Shown here: positions 18,522 to 27,275 of the stretch, piece after piece | Position numbering within the stretch: the stretch's first letter is position 1 | Layout of the letters: every line of letters begins with the position of its first letter | Source of the DNA: Pseudooceanicola atlanticus | Lineage (GTDB): Bacteria > Pseudomonadota > Alphaproteobacteria > Rhodobacterales > Rhodobacteraceae | DNA length: 64,000 nucleotides | Assembly: GCF_000768315.1 (NCBI RefSeq) | Contig: NZ_AQQX01000004.1 | Location: forward strand, 372,001-436,000 | Direction of reading: 5' to 3' | Notes under the pieces: model-generated | What the model saw: only the letters and a program-made list of their open reading frames with translations | Database searches by the model: none | Told to the model about the DNA's origin: nothing | Translations under genes and position numbers: made by a program

Positions 18522-18569
18522 CGTGGGGCCCCACGTGGTTTCCCTGTTCGGACGTCGCTCGGAACAGGG
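18522..18569. promoter_or_regulatory. palindrome CGTGGGGCCCCACG and leader hairpin in the divergent ABC promoter region
   Basis: The 267-bp gap between the divergent ATPase and binding-protein genes holds a perfect 14-bp palindrome at 18522-18535. Just after it lies an 8-bp stem CCCTGTTC / GAACAGGG (18542-18549 with 18562-18569). The palindrome is a candidate operator shared by both directions. The hairpin lies in the likely leader of the binding-protein mRNA, ~80 bp before its ATG, and could stabilise the abundant binding-protein message or act as an attenuator. No convincing -35/-10 pair could be fixed by eye. Confidence 0.4.
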
Positions 18570-18650
18570 TTAACTTTATGGATTGGCCTCATGGCTCAAC
18601 GCCGCGCCGCCGACAGAAGCGGTCCGGTCAGTCCAACAATGGAGTAAGTT

Positions 18651-20357
18651 ATGAAACTCAAGTCCCTGTTGCTCGGCGCCGTTGCCGCCACGGCACTGGC
18701 GCCCGCCGCCTTTGCCGAGCGCGGTGAGGACGGCCACGTCAACATCATCTATTGGCAGGCCCCGTCGATCCTGAACCCCTATCTCTCCAGCGGGACCAAG
18801 GATATCGAATCCTCGTCCATCGTGATCGAACCGCTTGGCCGCTTCGACCAGGACGGCAACATGGTCCCCTATCTCGCGACCGAGATCCCGACCGTGTCCA
18901 ACGGCGGCGTGTCCGAAGACCTGACGACCATCACCTGGAAGCTGAAAGAGGGCCTGCTGTGGTCCGACGGCACCCCGGTGACCTCGGCCGACGTGGCCTT
19001 CACCGCGGAATACTGCATGCATCCCGAAGGCGGCTGCGCGCAAGCCGCCAAGTTCGAGGGCGTGTCCTCGGTCGAGACGCCGGATGACCTGACCGTCGTG
19101 GTCAACTTCTCCGAGCCCAAGCCGAACCCCTATGGTCCCTTCATGGGCGGCCAGTCCCCGATCCTGCAGCAGGCGCAATTCGCCGACTGCCTCGGCGCCC
19201 GTGCCCCCGAATGCACCGAGGCCAACTTCGGCCCGATCGGCACCGGCCCCTTCGTCGTGGACGAATTCCGCCCCAACGACGTGATCTCGCTGTCGGCGAA
19301 CCCGAACTACCGCGACCCCGCGAAGCCCGCCTTCGCCACCATGACCTTCAAGGGCGGCGGCGACGCGGCCGCAGCCGGTCGTGCCGTGATGGAAACCGGT
19401 GAATTCGACTACGCCTGGAACCTCCAGCTCGCCCCCGAGGTGATCGAGGAAATGGCAGCCGGCGGTCAGGGCACCCCGGTTTCGGGCTTCGGCACCCTGG
19501 TCGAACGGATCGAGATGAACCTTACCGACCCGTCCCCCGACCTGCCGGAAGGCGAACGCGCCACCGCCGCGCATCCGCACCCGATCCTCACCGACATGAA
19601 GGTCCGCAAGGCCCTGTCCATGGCGATCGACCGTCCGCTGCTGGTGGAAATCGGCTACGGCCAGGCGGGTCGTCCGACCTGTAACCTGGTGCCCGCACCG
19701 GAAATCTACGCCTCCGACAACACCGAATGCCTGACCCAGGACATCGAAGGCGCCAAGGCGCTGCTGGAAGAGGCCGGCTGGACCGACACCGACGGTGACG
19801 GCATCCGCGACAAGGACGGCGAAAAGCTGTCGCTGCTGTTCCAGACCTCCACCAACGCCGTGCGCCAGGACTTCCAGGCCCTGATCAAGCAGTGGTGGAA
19901 CGAGATCGGCGTCGAAACCGAGCTGCGCAACATCTCCGGCTCGGTCTTCTTCGGTGGCGACCCGGGCTCCCCGGACACGTTCCAGAAGTTCTACGCGGAC
20001 GTGGAAATGTACGCCAACAACTTCGACGGCACCGACCCCGAATCCTACCTGGCACAGCGCACCTGCGACAAGTTCCCCCGCCCCGAAAGCCAGTGGCAGG
20101 GTGAGAACATCAACCGCTTCTGCGACGAGGAATTCGACGCCCTCGTGGCCGAACTGGGCCGCACCGGCGAGATCGAGCAGCGCGCCGAGATCGCGAAAAA
20201 GCTGAACGACATGGTGACCGCGGACAGCTACGTCGTCGTGCCGCTGGTCGACCGTGGCCGTGTCTCCGCACATTCCAACACCCTGGGCGGTGTGATCCTG
20301 AACACCTGGGATTCGGAACTGTGGAACGTCGCCGACTGGTATCGCATCGACGAATGA
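18651..20357 (+). CDS. peptide ABC transporter, periplasmic substrate-binding protein (SBP_bac_5)
   Basis: 568 aa. A Sec signal peptide (MKLKSLLLGAVAATALAPAAFA) is followed by a family-5 solute-binding protein: VNIIYWQAPSILNPYLSSG, TWKLKEGLLWSDGTPVTSADVAFTAEY, IGTGPFVVDEFRPND and VRKALSMAIDR are the standard landmarks. Several Cys residues (EYCMHPEGGCAQ, FADCLGARAPECTEANFG) occur in pairs and probably form periplasmic disulphides. The ligand is likely an oligopeptide or peptide-like compound. The adjoining M20 deacylases suggest N-acylated amino acids or peptides; this is inference. GGAG lies before the ATG. The gene has a terminator-like hairpin directly after the stop. Confidence 0.94.
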   Translation: MKLKSLLLGAVAATALAPAAFAERGEDGHVNIIYWQAPSILNPYLSSGTKDIESSSIVIEPLGRFDQDGNMVPYLATEIPTVSNGGVSEDLTTITWKLKEGLLWSDGTPVTSADVAFTAEYCMHPEGGCAQAAKFEGVSSVETPDDLTVVVNFSEPKPNPYGPFMGGQSPILQQAQFADCLGARAPECTEANFGPIGTGPFVVDEFRPNDVISLSANPNYRDPAKPAFATMTFKGGGDAAAAGRAVMETGEFDYAWNLQLAPEVIEEMAAGGQGTPVSGFGTLVERIEMNLTDPSPDLPEGERATAAHPHPILTDMKVRKALSMAIDRPLLVEIGYGQAGRPTCNLVPAPEIYASDNTECLTQDIEGAKALLEEAGWTDTDGDGIRDKDGEKLSLLFQTSTNAVRQDFQALIKQWWNEIGVETELRNISGSVFFGGDPGSPDTFQKFYADVEMYANNFDGTDPESYLAQRTCDKFPRPESQWQGENINRFCDEEFDALVAELGRTGEIEQRAEIAKKLNDMVTADSYVVVPLVDRGRVSAHSNTLGGVILNTWDSELWNVADWYRIDE

Positions 20358-20370
20358 CCTGACATGATTG

Positions 20371-20400
20371 CGCCCCTGCGCCTTGGCGCGGGGGCGTTTT
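20371..20400 (+). terminator. hairpin and U-run between binding-protein and permease genes
   Basis: CGCCCC-TGCGCC, TT loop, GGCGCG-GGGGCG, then TTTT, beginning 14 bp after the binding-protein stop. Since the permease genes follow on the same strand, it probably gives partial termination and 3' protection so that binding protein is made in excess over permease. Confidence 0.7.
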
Positions 20401-20540
20401 CATATCCTCAGCCTCCCCCACCCGCCCCCCGGACCGCACCGGCAAGCCATCGCCCACGATGCCTTTCCCGCGCAGCCCAAAACCGGACGCAAAGCCCAGA
20501 TGACCAGACCTCACGGTTCCCAACCGAAAGCTCTCCAGCC

Positions 20541-21548
20541 ATGCTGACCTTCACGATCCGCCGTCTGGTGCTTGCCGTCCCGACGCTCCTGTTCATCTCG
20601 CTGGTCATCTTCGGCCTGCTGCAACTGGCGCCGGGCGATCCCATGGCGCAGGTGCCGCTGACCGTCCCGCCCGAGGTGAAGGAGAAGATGCGCGAGGCGC
20701 TCGGCCTCGGCGATGCCTGGTACATCCAGTTCTGGAAATGGATCGTGCAGTTCTTCTGGGTCGAACCGCAGGTGCTGGTCGACTACGTCTTCGGCACCAG
20801 TTTCTCCGAAGACAAACTCCGCGTCCTGTCCTGGCAGACCCGTTCGCCGGTCATGGAAATCGTGATCCAGCGGATCCCACAGACGCTCTGGGTTGTCGGC
20901 ACGGCCTACGTGGTCGCGGTGCTGATCGCCCTGCCCATCGGCATCTACTCCGCCTACAAGCAATATTCCGTCTTCGACAATATCGGGACGTTCATTTCGA
21001 TGATCGGTTTCTCGGTCCCGCCCTTCTTCTCCGGCGTGCTGGTCATCGTGATCTTCTCGGTCATCCTGGGCTGGTTCCCGTCGATCTACGACACCACCCA
21101 CCAGGTCACCGACTGGGACAGCTTTGTGGTGCAGCTGCGCCAGATGATCATGCCGGTCATGGTACTGGCGCTTCAGGTCACGGCCCAGATCGCGCGGTTC
21201 ATGCGCGCCTCCACGCTCGACAACCTCAACCAGGATTACGTGCGCACGGCCCGCGCCAAGGGCCTGGGCGAACGCGTCGTCGTGCTGTCGCATGTTGTGC
21301 GCAACTCGATGATCCCCGTGGTCACGGTCATAGCGCTTGGCATCCCGCAGATATTCGGCGGCGCGATCATCACCGAACAGGTCTTCAAGGTGAACGGGAT
21401 CGGCCAGCTGCTGATCACCGCGATCCAGGCCAATGACCTGCCGATGGTGCAGACGCTGACCTTCATCTTCGCCGTGCTGATCGTGCTCTTCAATCTGATC
21501 GCCGACGTGCTTTACGGCATCCTAGACCCGCGGATCCGCTATGACTGA
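20541..21548 (+). CDS. peptide ABC transporter permease (DppB type)
   Basis: 335 aa integral membrane protein with the N-terminal MLTFTIRRLVLAVPTLLFISL helix typical of DppB/OppB, six predicted membrane spans and the EAA coupling loop (RTARAKGLGERVVVLSHVVRNSMIPV) that docks on the ATPase. The frame is open to 20364 through the terminator region, but 20541 is the family start. A periplasmic insertion (WKWIVQFFWVEPQVLVDYVF) after helix 1 is somewhat longer than in E. coli DppB. It overlaps the next permease by 8 bp. Confidence 0.93.
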   Translation: MLTFTIRRLVLAVPTLLFISLVIFGLLQLAPGDPMAQVPLTVPPEVKEKMREALGLGDAWYIQFWKWIVQFFWVEPQVLVDYVFGTSFSEDKLRVLSWQTRSPVMEIVIQRIPQTLWVVGTAYVVAVLIALPIGIYSAYKQYSVFDNIGTFISMIGFSVPPFFSGVLVIVIFSVILGWFPSIYDTTHQVTDWDSFVVQLRQMIMPVMVLALQVTAQIARFMRASTLDNLNQDYVRTARAKGLGERVVVLSHVVRNSMIPVVTVIALGIPQIFGGAIITEQVFKVNGIGQLLITAIQANDLPMVQTLTFIFAVLIVLFNLIADVLYGILDPRIRYD

Positions 21549-22512
21549 CAATTCGACACAGCAACCGCAGATCGAACCCGGCCCCGGAGAGGCGCAGGCC
21601 GCCGACATCCTTGTCGCGCCCATGCCCACCACCCCGCCGCGCAGCCAATGGGCCGAAGTCTGGAGCCAGTTCCGCCACCACAAGGGTGCCATGGTCGGCG
21701 CGGTCGTGTTCTTCCTCATCGTCGCCATTGTCTTCCTCGGCCCGTTCTTCTGGACGATCGAGGCGACCTATATCGACATCCGCGCCCGTAACCAGGGCCC
21801 GTCGCTCGCCCATCCCTTCGGTACGGATCAGCTGGGCCGGGACATGCTGGCCCGGATGATGGCCGGCGGTCAGGTCTCCATGTCCGTGGGGATCGTGGCC
21901 ATGCTGCTGGCGCTGTTCCTCGGGTCGTTCGTCGGCGTGCTGGCGGGCTATTTCAAGGCGCTGGACAACCTGCTGATGCGGACGACGGACCTGTTCCTCG
22001 CCCTGCCACTGCTGCCGCTGCTGCTGGTCATGGTGATGCTGTTCCGCGATCCGCTGTCCAAGGCCTTCGGGCCTGAAACCGGCATCTTCATCCTGATCGT
22101 CGTGGCCATCGGCCTGACCTCCTGGATGCCGACCGCGCGGATCGTGCGCGGCGACGTGCTGGCCCTGAAGGAACGCGAATTCGTCCTGGCCGCGCGTTCG
22201 ATCGGCACGACCAACGGGATGATGGTGATCCGCCACATCCTGCCCAACGTGATCTCGCCCATCGTGGTGTCTGCGACGCTGGGCATCGCCAACGCGATCA
22301 TCACCGAAAGCGCGCTGTCCTTCCTGGGCCTCGGCTTCCCGCCCGACTTCCCGACCTGGGGCCGGTTGCTGTTCGACGCGGTCGACTACATGCAGCAGAA
22401 CCCCGAACGGGTGATCCTGCCCGGCGTGGCGATCTCCCTGACCGTGCTGTCGGTGAACTACCTGGGCGACGGCCTGCGCGACGCGCTCGACCCGCGTATC
22501 CGCGGCCGCTGA
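21541..22512 (+). CDS. peptide ABC transporter permease (DppC type)
   Basis: 323 aa. A hydrophilic N-terminal tail (~45 residues) is followed by a first helix (GAMVGAVVFFLIVAIVFLGPF), the OppC/DppC-type periplasmic stretch with SLAHPFGTDQLGRDMLARM, five further helices, and the EAA loop (VLAARSIGTTNGMMVIRHIL). The C-terminus DGLRDALDPRIRG is the usual DppC ending. It partners DppB to form the channel. The overlapping start means translational coupling. No gene for a separate ATPase follows, consistent with use of the divergent fused ATPase. Confidence 0.93.
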   Translation: MTDNSTQQPQIEPGPGEAQAADILVAPMPTTPPRSQWAEVWSQFRHHKGAMVGAVVFFLIVAIVFLGPFFWTIEATYIDIRARNQGPSLAHPFGTDQLGRDMLARMMAGGQVSMSVGIVAMLLALFLGSFVGVLAGYFKALDNLLMRTTDLFLALPLLPLLLVMVMLFRDPLSKAFGPETGIFILIVVAIGLTSWMPTARIVRGDVLALKEREFVLAARSIGTTNGMMVIRHILPNVISPIVVSATLGIANAIITESALSFLGLGFPPDFPTWGRLLFDAVDYMQQNPERVILPGVAISLTVLSVNYLGDGLRDALDPRIRGR

Positions 22513-22580
22513 GGGCCCGCTCGGAACATTCGGCGCAGGCCCCCTGTTGACCCCCAGAGGATCCGAAAGGGGGCCACGCC

Positions 22581-23363
22581 ATGACCGACACGCTGAATTT
22601 CACCGAAACGCCTGCCAGGGACCGCGACCGCACGAAGGCGCGGCTCTACCGGATGGTGATGCCAGATCACCTCTGCCCTTTCGGGCTCAAGTCGAAATGG
22701 CTGCTGGAACACAAGGGCTACGAGGTCGAGGATCACCCCCTCACCACGCGCGAGGAAACCGACGCCTTCATGGACAAGCACGGGGTCGAAACCACGCCCC
22801 AGACCTTCATCGAAGGTCAGCGCATCGGTGGCTATGACGAGCTGCGGGCCTTCTTCGGACAGGCGCTGAAGGGCGAGGATGAAACCTCCTACCGTCCGGT
22901 CATCGCCATCTTCTCGGTCGCGTTCCTGATCGCCGCCGCGCTGATGCTGCGGGCGGGCAATATCGATCCGCTGTTCCTGCTGACCGGCTTCGTCGCGGTC
23001 GCGATGGTCCTGCTGGGCCTGCAGAAGCTGCAGGATGTCGAGGGCTTCTCGACCATGTTCCTCAACTACGACCTGCTGGCGCGGAAATGGGTGCCTTATG
23101 GCTACATCTACCCCTATGCCGAAACGCTGGCGGGGGTGCTGATGGTCGCGGGCCTGCTGCCCTGGCTGTCCGGCCCCCTGGCGCTCTTCATCGGGACGGT
23201 GGGCGCGGTGTCGGTCTTCAAGGCCGTCTACATCGACCGCAGGGAGTTGAAATGCGCCTGTGTCGGCGGCGGGTCGAACGTGCCGCTGGGCTTCGTGTCG
23301 CTGACCGAGAACCTCATGATGATGGGCATGGGCACCTGGACCATTCTTCAGGCGCTGCTCTGA
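22581..23363 (+). CDS. glutaredoxin domain fused to MauE/DoxX-like membrane domain
   Basis: 260 aa. Residues ~20-95 are a glutaredoxin/GST-N fold (LYRMVMPDHLCPFGLKSKW, then VETTPQTFIEGQRIGGYDEL with the cis-Pro TPQ and GG glutathione-binding motif). The active site is CPFG, so only one Cys (C32) of the usual CPYC remains and monothiol chemistry is expected. Residues ~105-260 are four hydrophobic helices of the MauE (methylamine utilisation) type, ending with a cytoplasmic or periplasmic CACVGGGSNVPLG pair of Cys. MauE-type proteins pass electrons to, or help mature, disulphide-containing periplasmic proteins. The fusion suggests glutathione-linked thiol transfer across the inner membrane; this is inference. 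Confidence 0.85.
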   Translation: MTDTLNFTETPARDRDRTKARLYRMVMPDHLCPFGLKSKWLLEHKGYEVEDHPLTTREETDAFMDKHGVETTPQTFIEGQRIGGYDELRAFFGQALKGEDETSYRPVIAIFSVAFLIAAALMLRAGNIDPLFLLTGFVAVAMVLLGLQKLQDVEGFSTMFLNYDLLARKWVPYGYIYPYAETLAGVLMVAGLLPWLSGPLALFIGTVGAVSVFKAVYIDRRELKCACVGGGSNVPLGFVSLTENLMMMGMGTWTILQALL

Positions 23364-23403
23364 CAGCCCTGACTGGCCACTGAACCGTCAGCGCCGAGAA
23401 AAG

Positions 23404-23453
23404 ACCGACGCAGTACCGACGTGATACCGACGCAATACCGACGTCCGTTCGGT
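23404..23453 (-). repeat. four-unit 11-bp repeat array, copy 1
   Basis: Read on the minus strand: ACCGAACGG, then four consecutive 11-mers ACGTCGGTATT, GCGTCGGTATC, ACGTCGGTACT and GCGTCGGTCTT. The core CGTCGGT recurs at exactly 11-bp steps, alternating A and G before it. It begins 6 bp beyond the pntB terminator in the direction of pntB transcription. A near-identical copy in the same relation to gatB lies at 39928-39981. Confidence 0.85.
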
Positions 23454-23458
23454 GCATT

Positions 23459-23486
23459 AAAAAAGGCGGCCCGGGGGCCGCCTTTT
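23459..23486 (-). terminator. terminator of pntAB (bidirectional)
   Basis: GGCGGCC / GGCCGCC stem with A-run on one side and T-run on the other (AAAAAA...TTTT), 23 bp after the pntB stop. It can also stop rightward transcription from the glutaredoxin-MauE gene. Confidence 0.85.
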
Positions 23487-23508
23487 CCATGTGTCGTGGT
23501 GGTCGCGA

Positions 23509-24942
23509 TCAGTCGATCTTGGGCAGCAGGTTGCCGATCGAGTCCTTCGCGTCCCCGTAATACATCCGGGTGTTGTCCTTGTAGAACAGCGGGTTCTCGA
23601 TCCCCGAATAGCCGGTGCCCTGCCCCCGCTTGGAGACGAAGACCTGCTTGGCTTTCCAGCATTCCAGAACCGGCATCCCCGCGATCGGAGAGTTCGGGTC
23701 TTCCTGCGCCGCCGGGTTCACGATGTCATTGGAACCAATGACAATTGCCACGTCGGTGTCGGGGAAATCGTCGTTGATTTCCTCCATTTCCAGCACGATG
23801 TCATAGGGCACCTTGGCCTCGGCCAGCAGCACGTTCATGTGCCCCGGCAGACGCCCGGCAACCGGGTGGATCGCAAAGCGCACTTCCTTGCCTGCCGCCC
23901 GCAGCTTGCGGGTCAGCTCGGCCACGTTCTGCTGGGCCTGGGCCACCGCCATGCCGTAGCCGGGGATGATGATGACGCTGTCGGCCTCCTTCAGGGCCTG
24001 CGCCACACCGTCCACGTCGATGGGCTTCTGTTCGCCTTCCACTTCCATCGCCGGACCCGCCGAGCCGCCGAAGCCGCCGAGGATCACGCTGATGAAGGAC
24101 CGGTTCATGGCCTTGCACATGATGTAGGACAAGATCGCACCGGAGGAGCCCACCAGCGCGCCGACCACGATCAGAAGGTCATTGCCCAGCGAGAAGCCGA
24201 TCGCCGCAGCCGCCCAGCCCGAATAGGAGTTGAGCATCGAGACAACCACCGGCATGTCCGCGCCGCCGATGCCCATGATCAGGTGATAGCCGATGAACAG
24301 CGCCATCACCGTCATCAGGGCCAGCGGGAAGAAGCCGCCGGTATTGGCGTACCAGAACAGGCAGATCACCGAAATGATCGCCGCAGCCGCGTTCAGCACG
24401 TGGCCACCGGGCAGCTTGGTCGCCGCGGAGGTCACCTTGCCGGCCAGCTTGCCATAGGCGATCACGGAGCCGGTGAAGGTCACCGCACCGATGAAGATGC
24501 CGAGGAACAGCTCGACCTTGAGGATGCCGATCTCGACCGCATCCTTCTTGGCCACCAGGGCAGCAAAGCCCTTGAGCGTTTCCTTGGCGGCCTCGTCCAT
24601 CGCCAGGACGCGGACCAGTTCGATATGGGCGTTGAAGCCCACGAAGACCGCCGCCAGGCCGACCAGCGAGTGCATCGCCGCGACCAGCTGGGGCATCTCG
24701 GTCATCTGGACGCGCTTGGCGACCACGAAACCGATGGCCCCGCCCGCAACGACCAGCAGGATCGACAGGATCCAGAGGCCGGAGCCCGGGCCGATCAGGG
24801 TGGCGAAGACCGCCAACGCCATGCCCACGATGCCGTACCAGACGGCCCGTTTCGCGCTTTCCTGCCCCGAGAGACCGCCGAGCGAGAGGATGAAGAGGAC
24901 AGCCGCGACCACGTAGGCCGCTGTCGTGAATCCGAAATCCAT
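23509..24942 (-). CDS. pntB: NAD(P) transhydrogenase subunit beta
   Basis: 477 aa. The N-terminal ~260 residues form about nine membrane helices (domain II). The C-terminal ~180 are the NADP(H)-binding domain III with the [10 protein letters not shown] fingerprint, [14 protein letters not shown] and [12 protein letters not shown]. With PntA it couples hydride transfer from NADH to NADP+ to proton entry, supplying NADPH. ATG with AAGGAG upstream; 13 bp after pntA stop, so co-transcribed. The size is close to E. coli PntB (462 aa). The transcript ends at the hairpin 23459-23486. Confidence 0.97.
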   Translation of the reverse strand: MDFGFTTAAYVVAAVLFILSLGGLSGQESAKRAVWYGIVGMALAVFATLIGPGSGLWILSILLVVAGGAIGFVVAKRVQMTEMPQLVAAMHSLVGLAAVFVGFNAHIELVRVLAMDEAAKETLKGFAALVAKKDAVEIGILKVELFLGIFIGAVTFTGSVIAYGKLAGKVTSAATKLPGGHVLNAAAAIISVICLFWYANTGGFFPLALMTVMALFIGYHLIMGIGGADMPVVVSMLNSYSGWAAAAIGFSLGNDLLIVVGALVGSSGAILSYIMCKAMNRSFISVILGGFGGSAGPAMEVEGEQKPIDVDGVAQALKEADSVIIIPGYGMAVAQAQQNVAELTRKLRAAGKEVRFAIHPVAGRLPGHMNVLLAEAKVPYDIVLEMEEINDDFPDTDVAIVIGSNDIVNPAAQEDPNSPIAGMPVLECWKAKQVFVSKRGQGTGYSGIENPLFYKDNTRMYYGDAKDSIGNLLPKID

Positions 24943-24955
24943 GTGTCCCTACTCC

Positions 24956-26530
24956 TTACGATTTCTGGAACATGGCGAGCATGCGCCGTGTCACGAGGAA
25001 GCCGCCGAAGATGTTGATCCCGGCCATGAAGACCGAAAGGGCGGCAAGGAGGATCACCAGCCACGAGCCCGAGCCGATCTGCATCAGCGCGCCCAGGATG
25101 ATGATCGACGAGATCGCGTTGGTCACGGCCATCAGCGGGGTGTGCAGCGAATGCGACACGTTCCAGATGACCTGGAAGCCCACGAAGACCGCCAGCACGA
25201 AGACGATGAAGTGCTGCATGAAGCTGGCCGGCGCGACAAGGCCCGCCGCCAGGATCAGGATCGCACCGACAGACAGCAGTGTCACCTGTGTCTTGGTCTC
25301 TTTCTTGAAGGCCGCGATTTCCTGTTCCCGCTTTTCTTCGGGGGTCAGTTCCGGGGCCTTTTCCTTCTTCGGCTGGGCCGCGATCGCCGCGACTTTCGGC
25401 GGCGGCGGCGGCCAGGTGATCTCTCCCTTGTGGGTCACGGTCGCGCCGCGGATCACGTCGTCTTCCATGTCGTGGTTGACCACGCCGTCCTTCTCGGGCG
25501 TCAGGTCCGTCATCATGTGACGGATGTTCGTCGCGTAGAGCGAGGAGGACTGGGTCGCCATCCGGCTGGGGAAGTCGGTGTAGCCGATGATGGTCACGCC
25601 GTTATCGGTCACGACCTTCTCGTCGGGCACGGTGCCCTCGGCATTGCCGCCACGTTCCGCTGCTAGGTCGACGATGACCGATCCGGGCTTCATCGACTTG
25701 ATCATATCCTCGAGCCACAGCTTGGGTGCCTCGCGGTTCGGGATCAGGGCGGTGGTGATGACGATGTCCATCTCGGGCGCAAGTTCCCGGAACTTGGCCA
25801 GCTGCGCCTCGCGGAATTCCGGCGAGGACACGGAGGCATAGCCGCCCGAAGCGGAGCCGTCCTGCTGTTCTTCCTCGAAATCCAGGTAGACGAATTCGGC
25901 GCCCATGGATTCGACCTGTTCCGCCACTTCGGGGCGCACGTCGAAGGCATAGGTCATCGCACCGAGGCTGGTGGACGTCCCGATGGCGGCCAGACCGGCC
26001 ACACCGGCGCCCACGACCAGGACCTTGGCCGGGGGCACCTTGCCCGCGGCGGTCACCTGGCCGGTGAAGAACCGGCCGAAATTGTTGCCGGCCTCGATCA
26101 CCGCGCGGTAGCCCGCGATATTGGCCATCGACGACAGCGCGTCCATCTTCTGGGCCCGGGAGATCCGCGGCACCATTTCCATCGCGATGACGGTGGCACC
26201 CTTGGACTTGGCCAGTTCCATGCCTTCTTCGTTCCCGGCCGGGTTGAAGAAGGAAATCAGCGTCTTGTCCGCGGTCAGGCGCTTCAGCTCGGTCTCTGTA
26301 GGCTGGCGCACCTTGGCGATGATGTCGACCTCTTTCCAGAGCGCGGCGGCGGTCTTGATGACCGTCACGCCTGCCTCTTCATAGGCCGCGTCGGAGAACC
26401 CGGCGAGCGATCCCGCCCCGGTTTCGACGTAACATTCATGGCCGAGCTTTTGGAGTTGCAGCGCCGAATCCGGCGTCATGGCAACCCTGGCCTCCCCTTC
26501 GAACACTTCTTTGGGCGTTCCGATTTTCAC
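24956..26530 (-). CDS. pntA: NAD(P) transhydrogenase subunit alpha
   Basis: 524 aa single-chain alpha subunit (not split into alpha-1/alpha-2 as in Rhodospirillum). The N-terminal NAD-binding domain I resembles alanine dehydrogenase: MKIGTPKEVFEGEARVAMTP, KVLVVGAGVAGLAAIGTS, and the mobile-loop region YTDFPSRMATQSSSLYATN. A charged, Pro-rich linker (PPPPPKVAAIAAQPKKEKAPE) precedes four C-terminal membrane helices. The start codon is GTG at 26530 with GGGGGA about 8 bp upstream. Two perfect palindromes lie 40-90 bp upstream of the start. Confidence 0.96.
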   Translation of the reverse strand: MKIGTPKEVFEGEARVAMTPDSALQLQKLGHECYVETGAGSLAGFSDAAYEEAGVTVIKTAAALWKEVDIIAKVRQPTETELKRLTADKTLISFFNPAGNEEGMELAKSKGATVIAMEMVPRISRAQKMDALSSMANIAGYRAVIEAGNNFGRFFTGQVTAAGKVPPAKVLVVGAGVAGLAAIGTSTSLGAMTYAFDVRPEVAEQVESMGAEFVYLDFEEEQQDGSASGGYASVSSPEFREAQLAKFRELAPEMDIVITTALIPNREAPKLWLEDMIKSMKPGSVIVDLAAERGGNAEGTVPDEKVVTDNGVTIIGYTDFPSRMATQSSSLYATNIRHMMTDLTPEKDGVVNHDMEDDVIRGATVTHKGEITWPPPPPKVAAIAAQPKKEKAPELTPEEKREQEIAAFKKETKTQVTLLSVGAILILAAGLVAPASFMQHFIVFVLAVFVGFQVIWNVSHSLHTPLMAVTNAISSIIILGALMQIGSGSWLVILLAALSVFMAGINIFGGFLVTRRMLAMFQKS

Positions 26531-26570
26531 CTGTGTCGTCCCCCTTTATGAACAACTTGGTCAGTCTGAT

Positions 26571-26620
26571 GTCGGAATTTTCCGACAGTTTGTATTCCGT
26601 TGTGCGCAATATTATTGCGC
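26571..26620. promoter_or_regulatory. two palindromes upstream of pntA
   Basis: GTCGGAA-TT-TTCCGAC (26571-26586) and GCGCAATA-T-TATTGCGC (26604-26620), both perfect, lie in the 127-bp AT-richer gap between the upstream membrane-protein gene and the pntA GTG. They are well placed as operators for pntAB. The second could alternatively be a weak hairpin ending the upstream gene, but it has no U-run. Confidence 0.5.
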
Positions 26621-26657
26621 GGCATCATTGCCGATTTGCCCTTTCTGCGGCGCAGAG

Positions 26658-27116
26658 TCAAACCCATCGACGTGTCTTTTGGCAGTAGCGTGCGAATTCG
26701 GCACGGAATTTTCTGCGCAGCCCGTCCTCCTCGGGAATGATGAAACGCGTTTCGATCACCCAGATGAAAATCGGGATCAGGATCAAGGATAGCACGGCGT
26801 CCCAGTAAAGCACGAAACCGGTCAGGATCAGCGCGTCGCCGACATAGATCGGGTTGCGCGACCGGCTGAAGATGCCGGTTGTGACCAGGTGGTCCGCCTC
26901 CTGATGCGGAATGACCGTCGTGCGTTGACGGCGCATCTCGTAGATGGCCAGCGCCAGAAGCAGCAGCCCCGCCCCGACCAGCAGGCCGCCCAGGAAATCC
27001 ATCCAGACCCCGCCCAGGCCAAGGCCCAAAGTCAGGAACCGTGACTGGCACCAGGCCAGGACCAACGCCCCCACCAGCCAGACCGGCGGCATATCCAGCC
27101 ATTTCCACGCAGGCAT
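26658..27116 (-). CDS. isoprenylcysteine carboxyl methyltransferase-like membrane protein
   Basis: 152 aa with three or four hydrophobic helices and the ICMT/PEMT core: TTVIPHQEADHLVTTGIFSR then RNPIYVGDALILTGF, and C-terminal E-E-x-x-L-x-x-F (IIPEEDGLRRKFRAEFARYC). This core binds SAM. Bacterial members methylate small lipophilic or isoprenoid-type substrates that are mostly unidentified. ATGs at 27122 and 27116 are possible; the GGGGA site gives good spacing only to 27116. It is on the same strand as pntAB, 127 bp before it. Confidence 0.8.
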   Translation of the reverse strand: MPAWKWLDMPPVWLVGALVLAWCQSRFLTLGLGLGGVWMDFLGGLLVGAGLLLLALAIYEMRRQRTTVIPHQEADHLVTTGIFSRSRNPIYVGDALILTGFVLYWDAVLSLILIPIFIWVIETRFIIPEEDGLRRKFRAEFARYCQKTRRWV

Positions 27117-27275
27117 TATCATTCCCCTGGACGACACCCGGCAGAGCCTATGGTGCCGGGGCCGGACGCTCAACCGGAAACCTGCGGTTTTGCCTGACGA
27201 GCGACAGGGTTGCGCTTTGACGGGCGCTCTCTATGGTCGGGCCGAAATCAAATCCGCAATGAGGGAGGAGCGGCC

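Noticed and set aside
18298-18573. 91-codon plus-strand ORF across the ABC promoter region
   Set aside because: It begins inside the antisense of the ATPase gene and crosses the palindrome; no RBS and no plausible protein features.
23404-23453. CRISPR-like spacing of short repeats
   Set aside because: The units are contiguous 11-mers without unique spacers, and no cas genes exist in the window.
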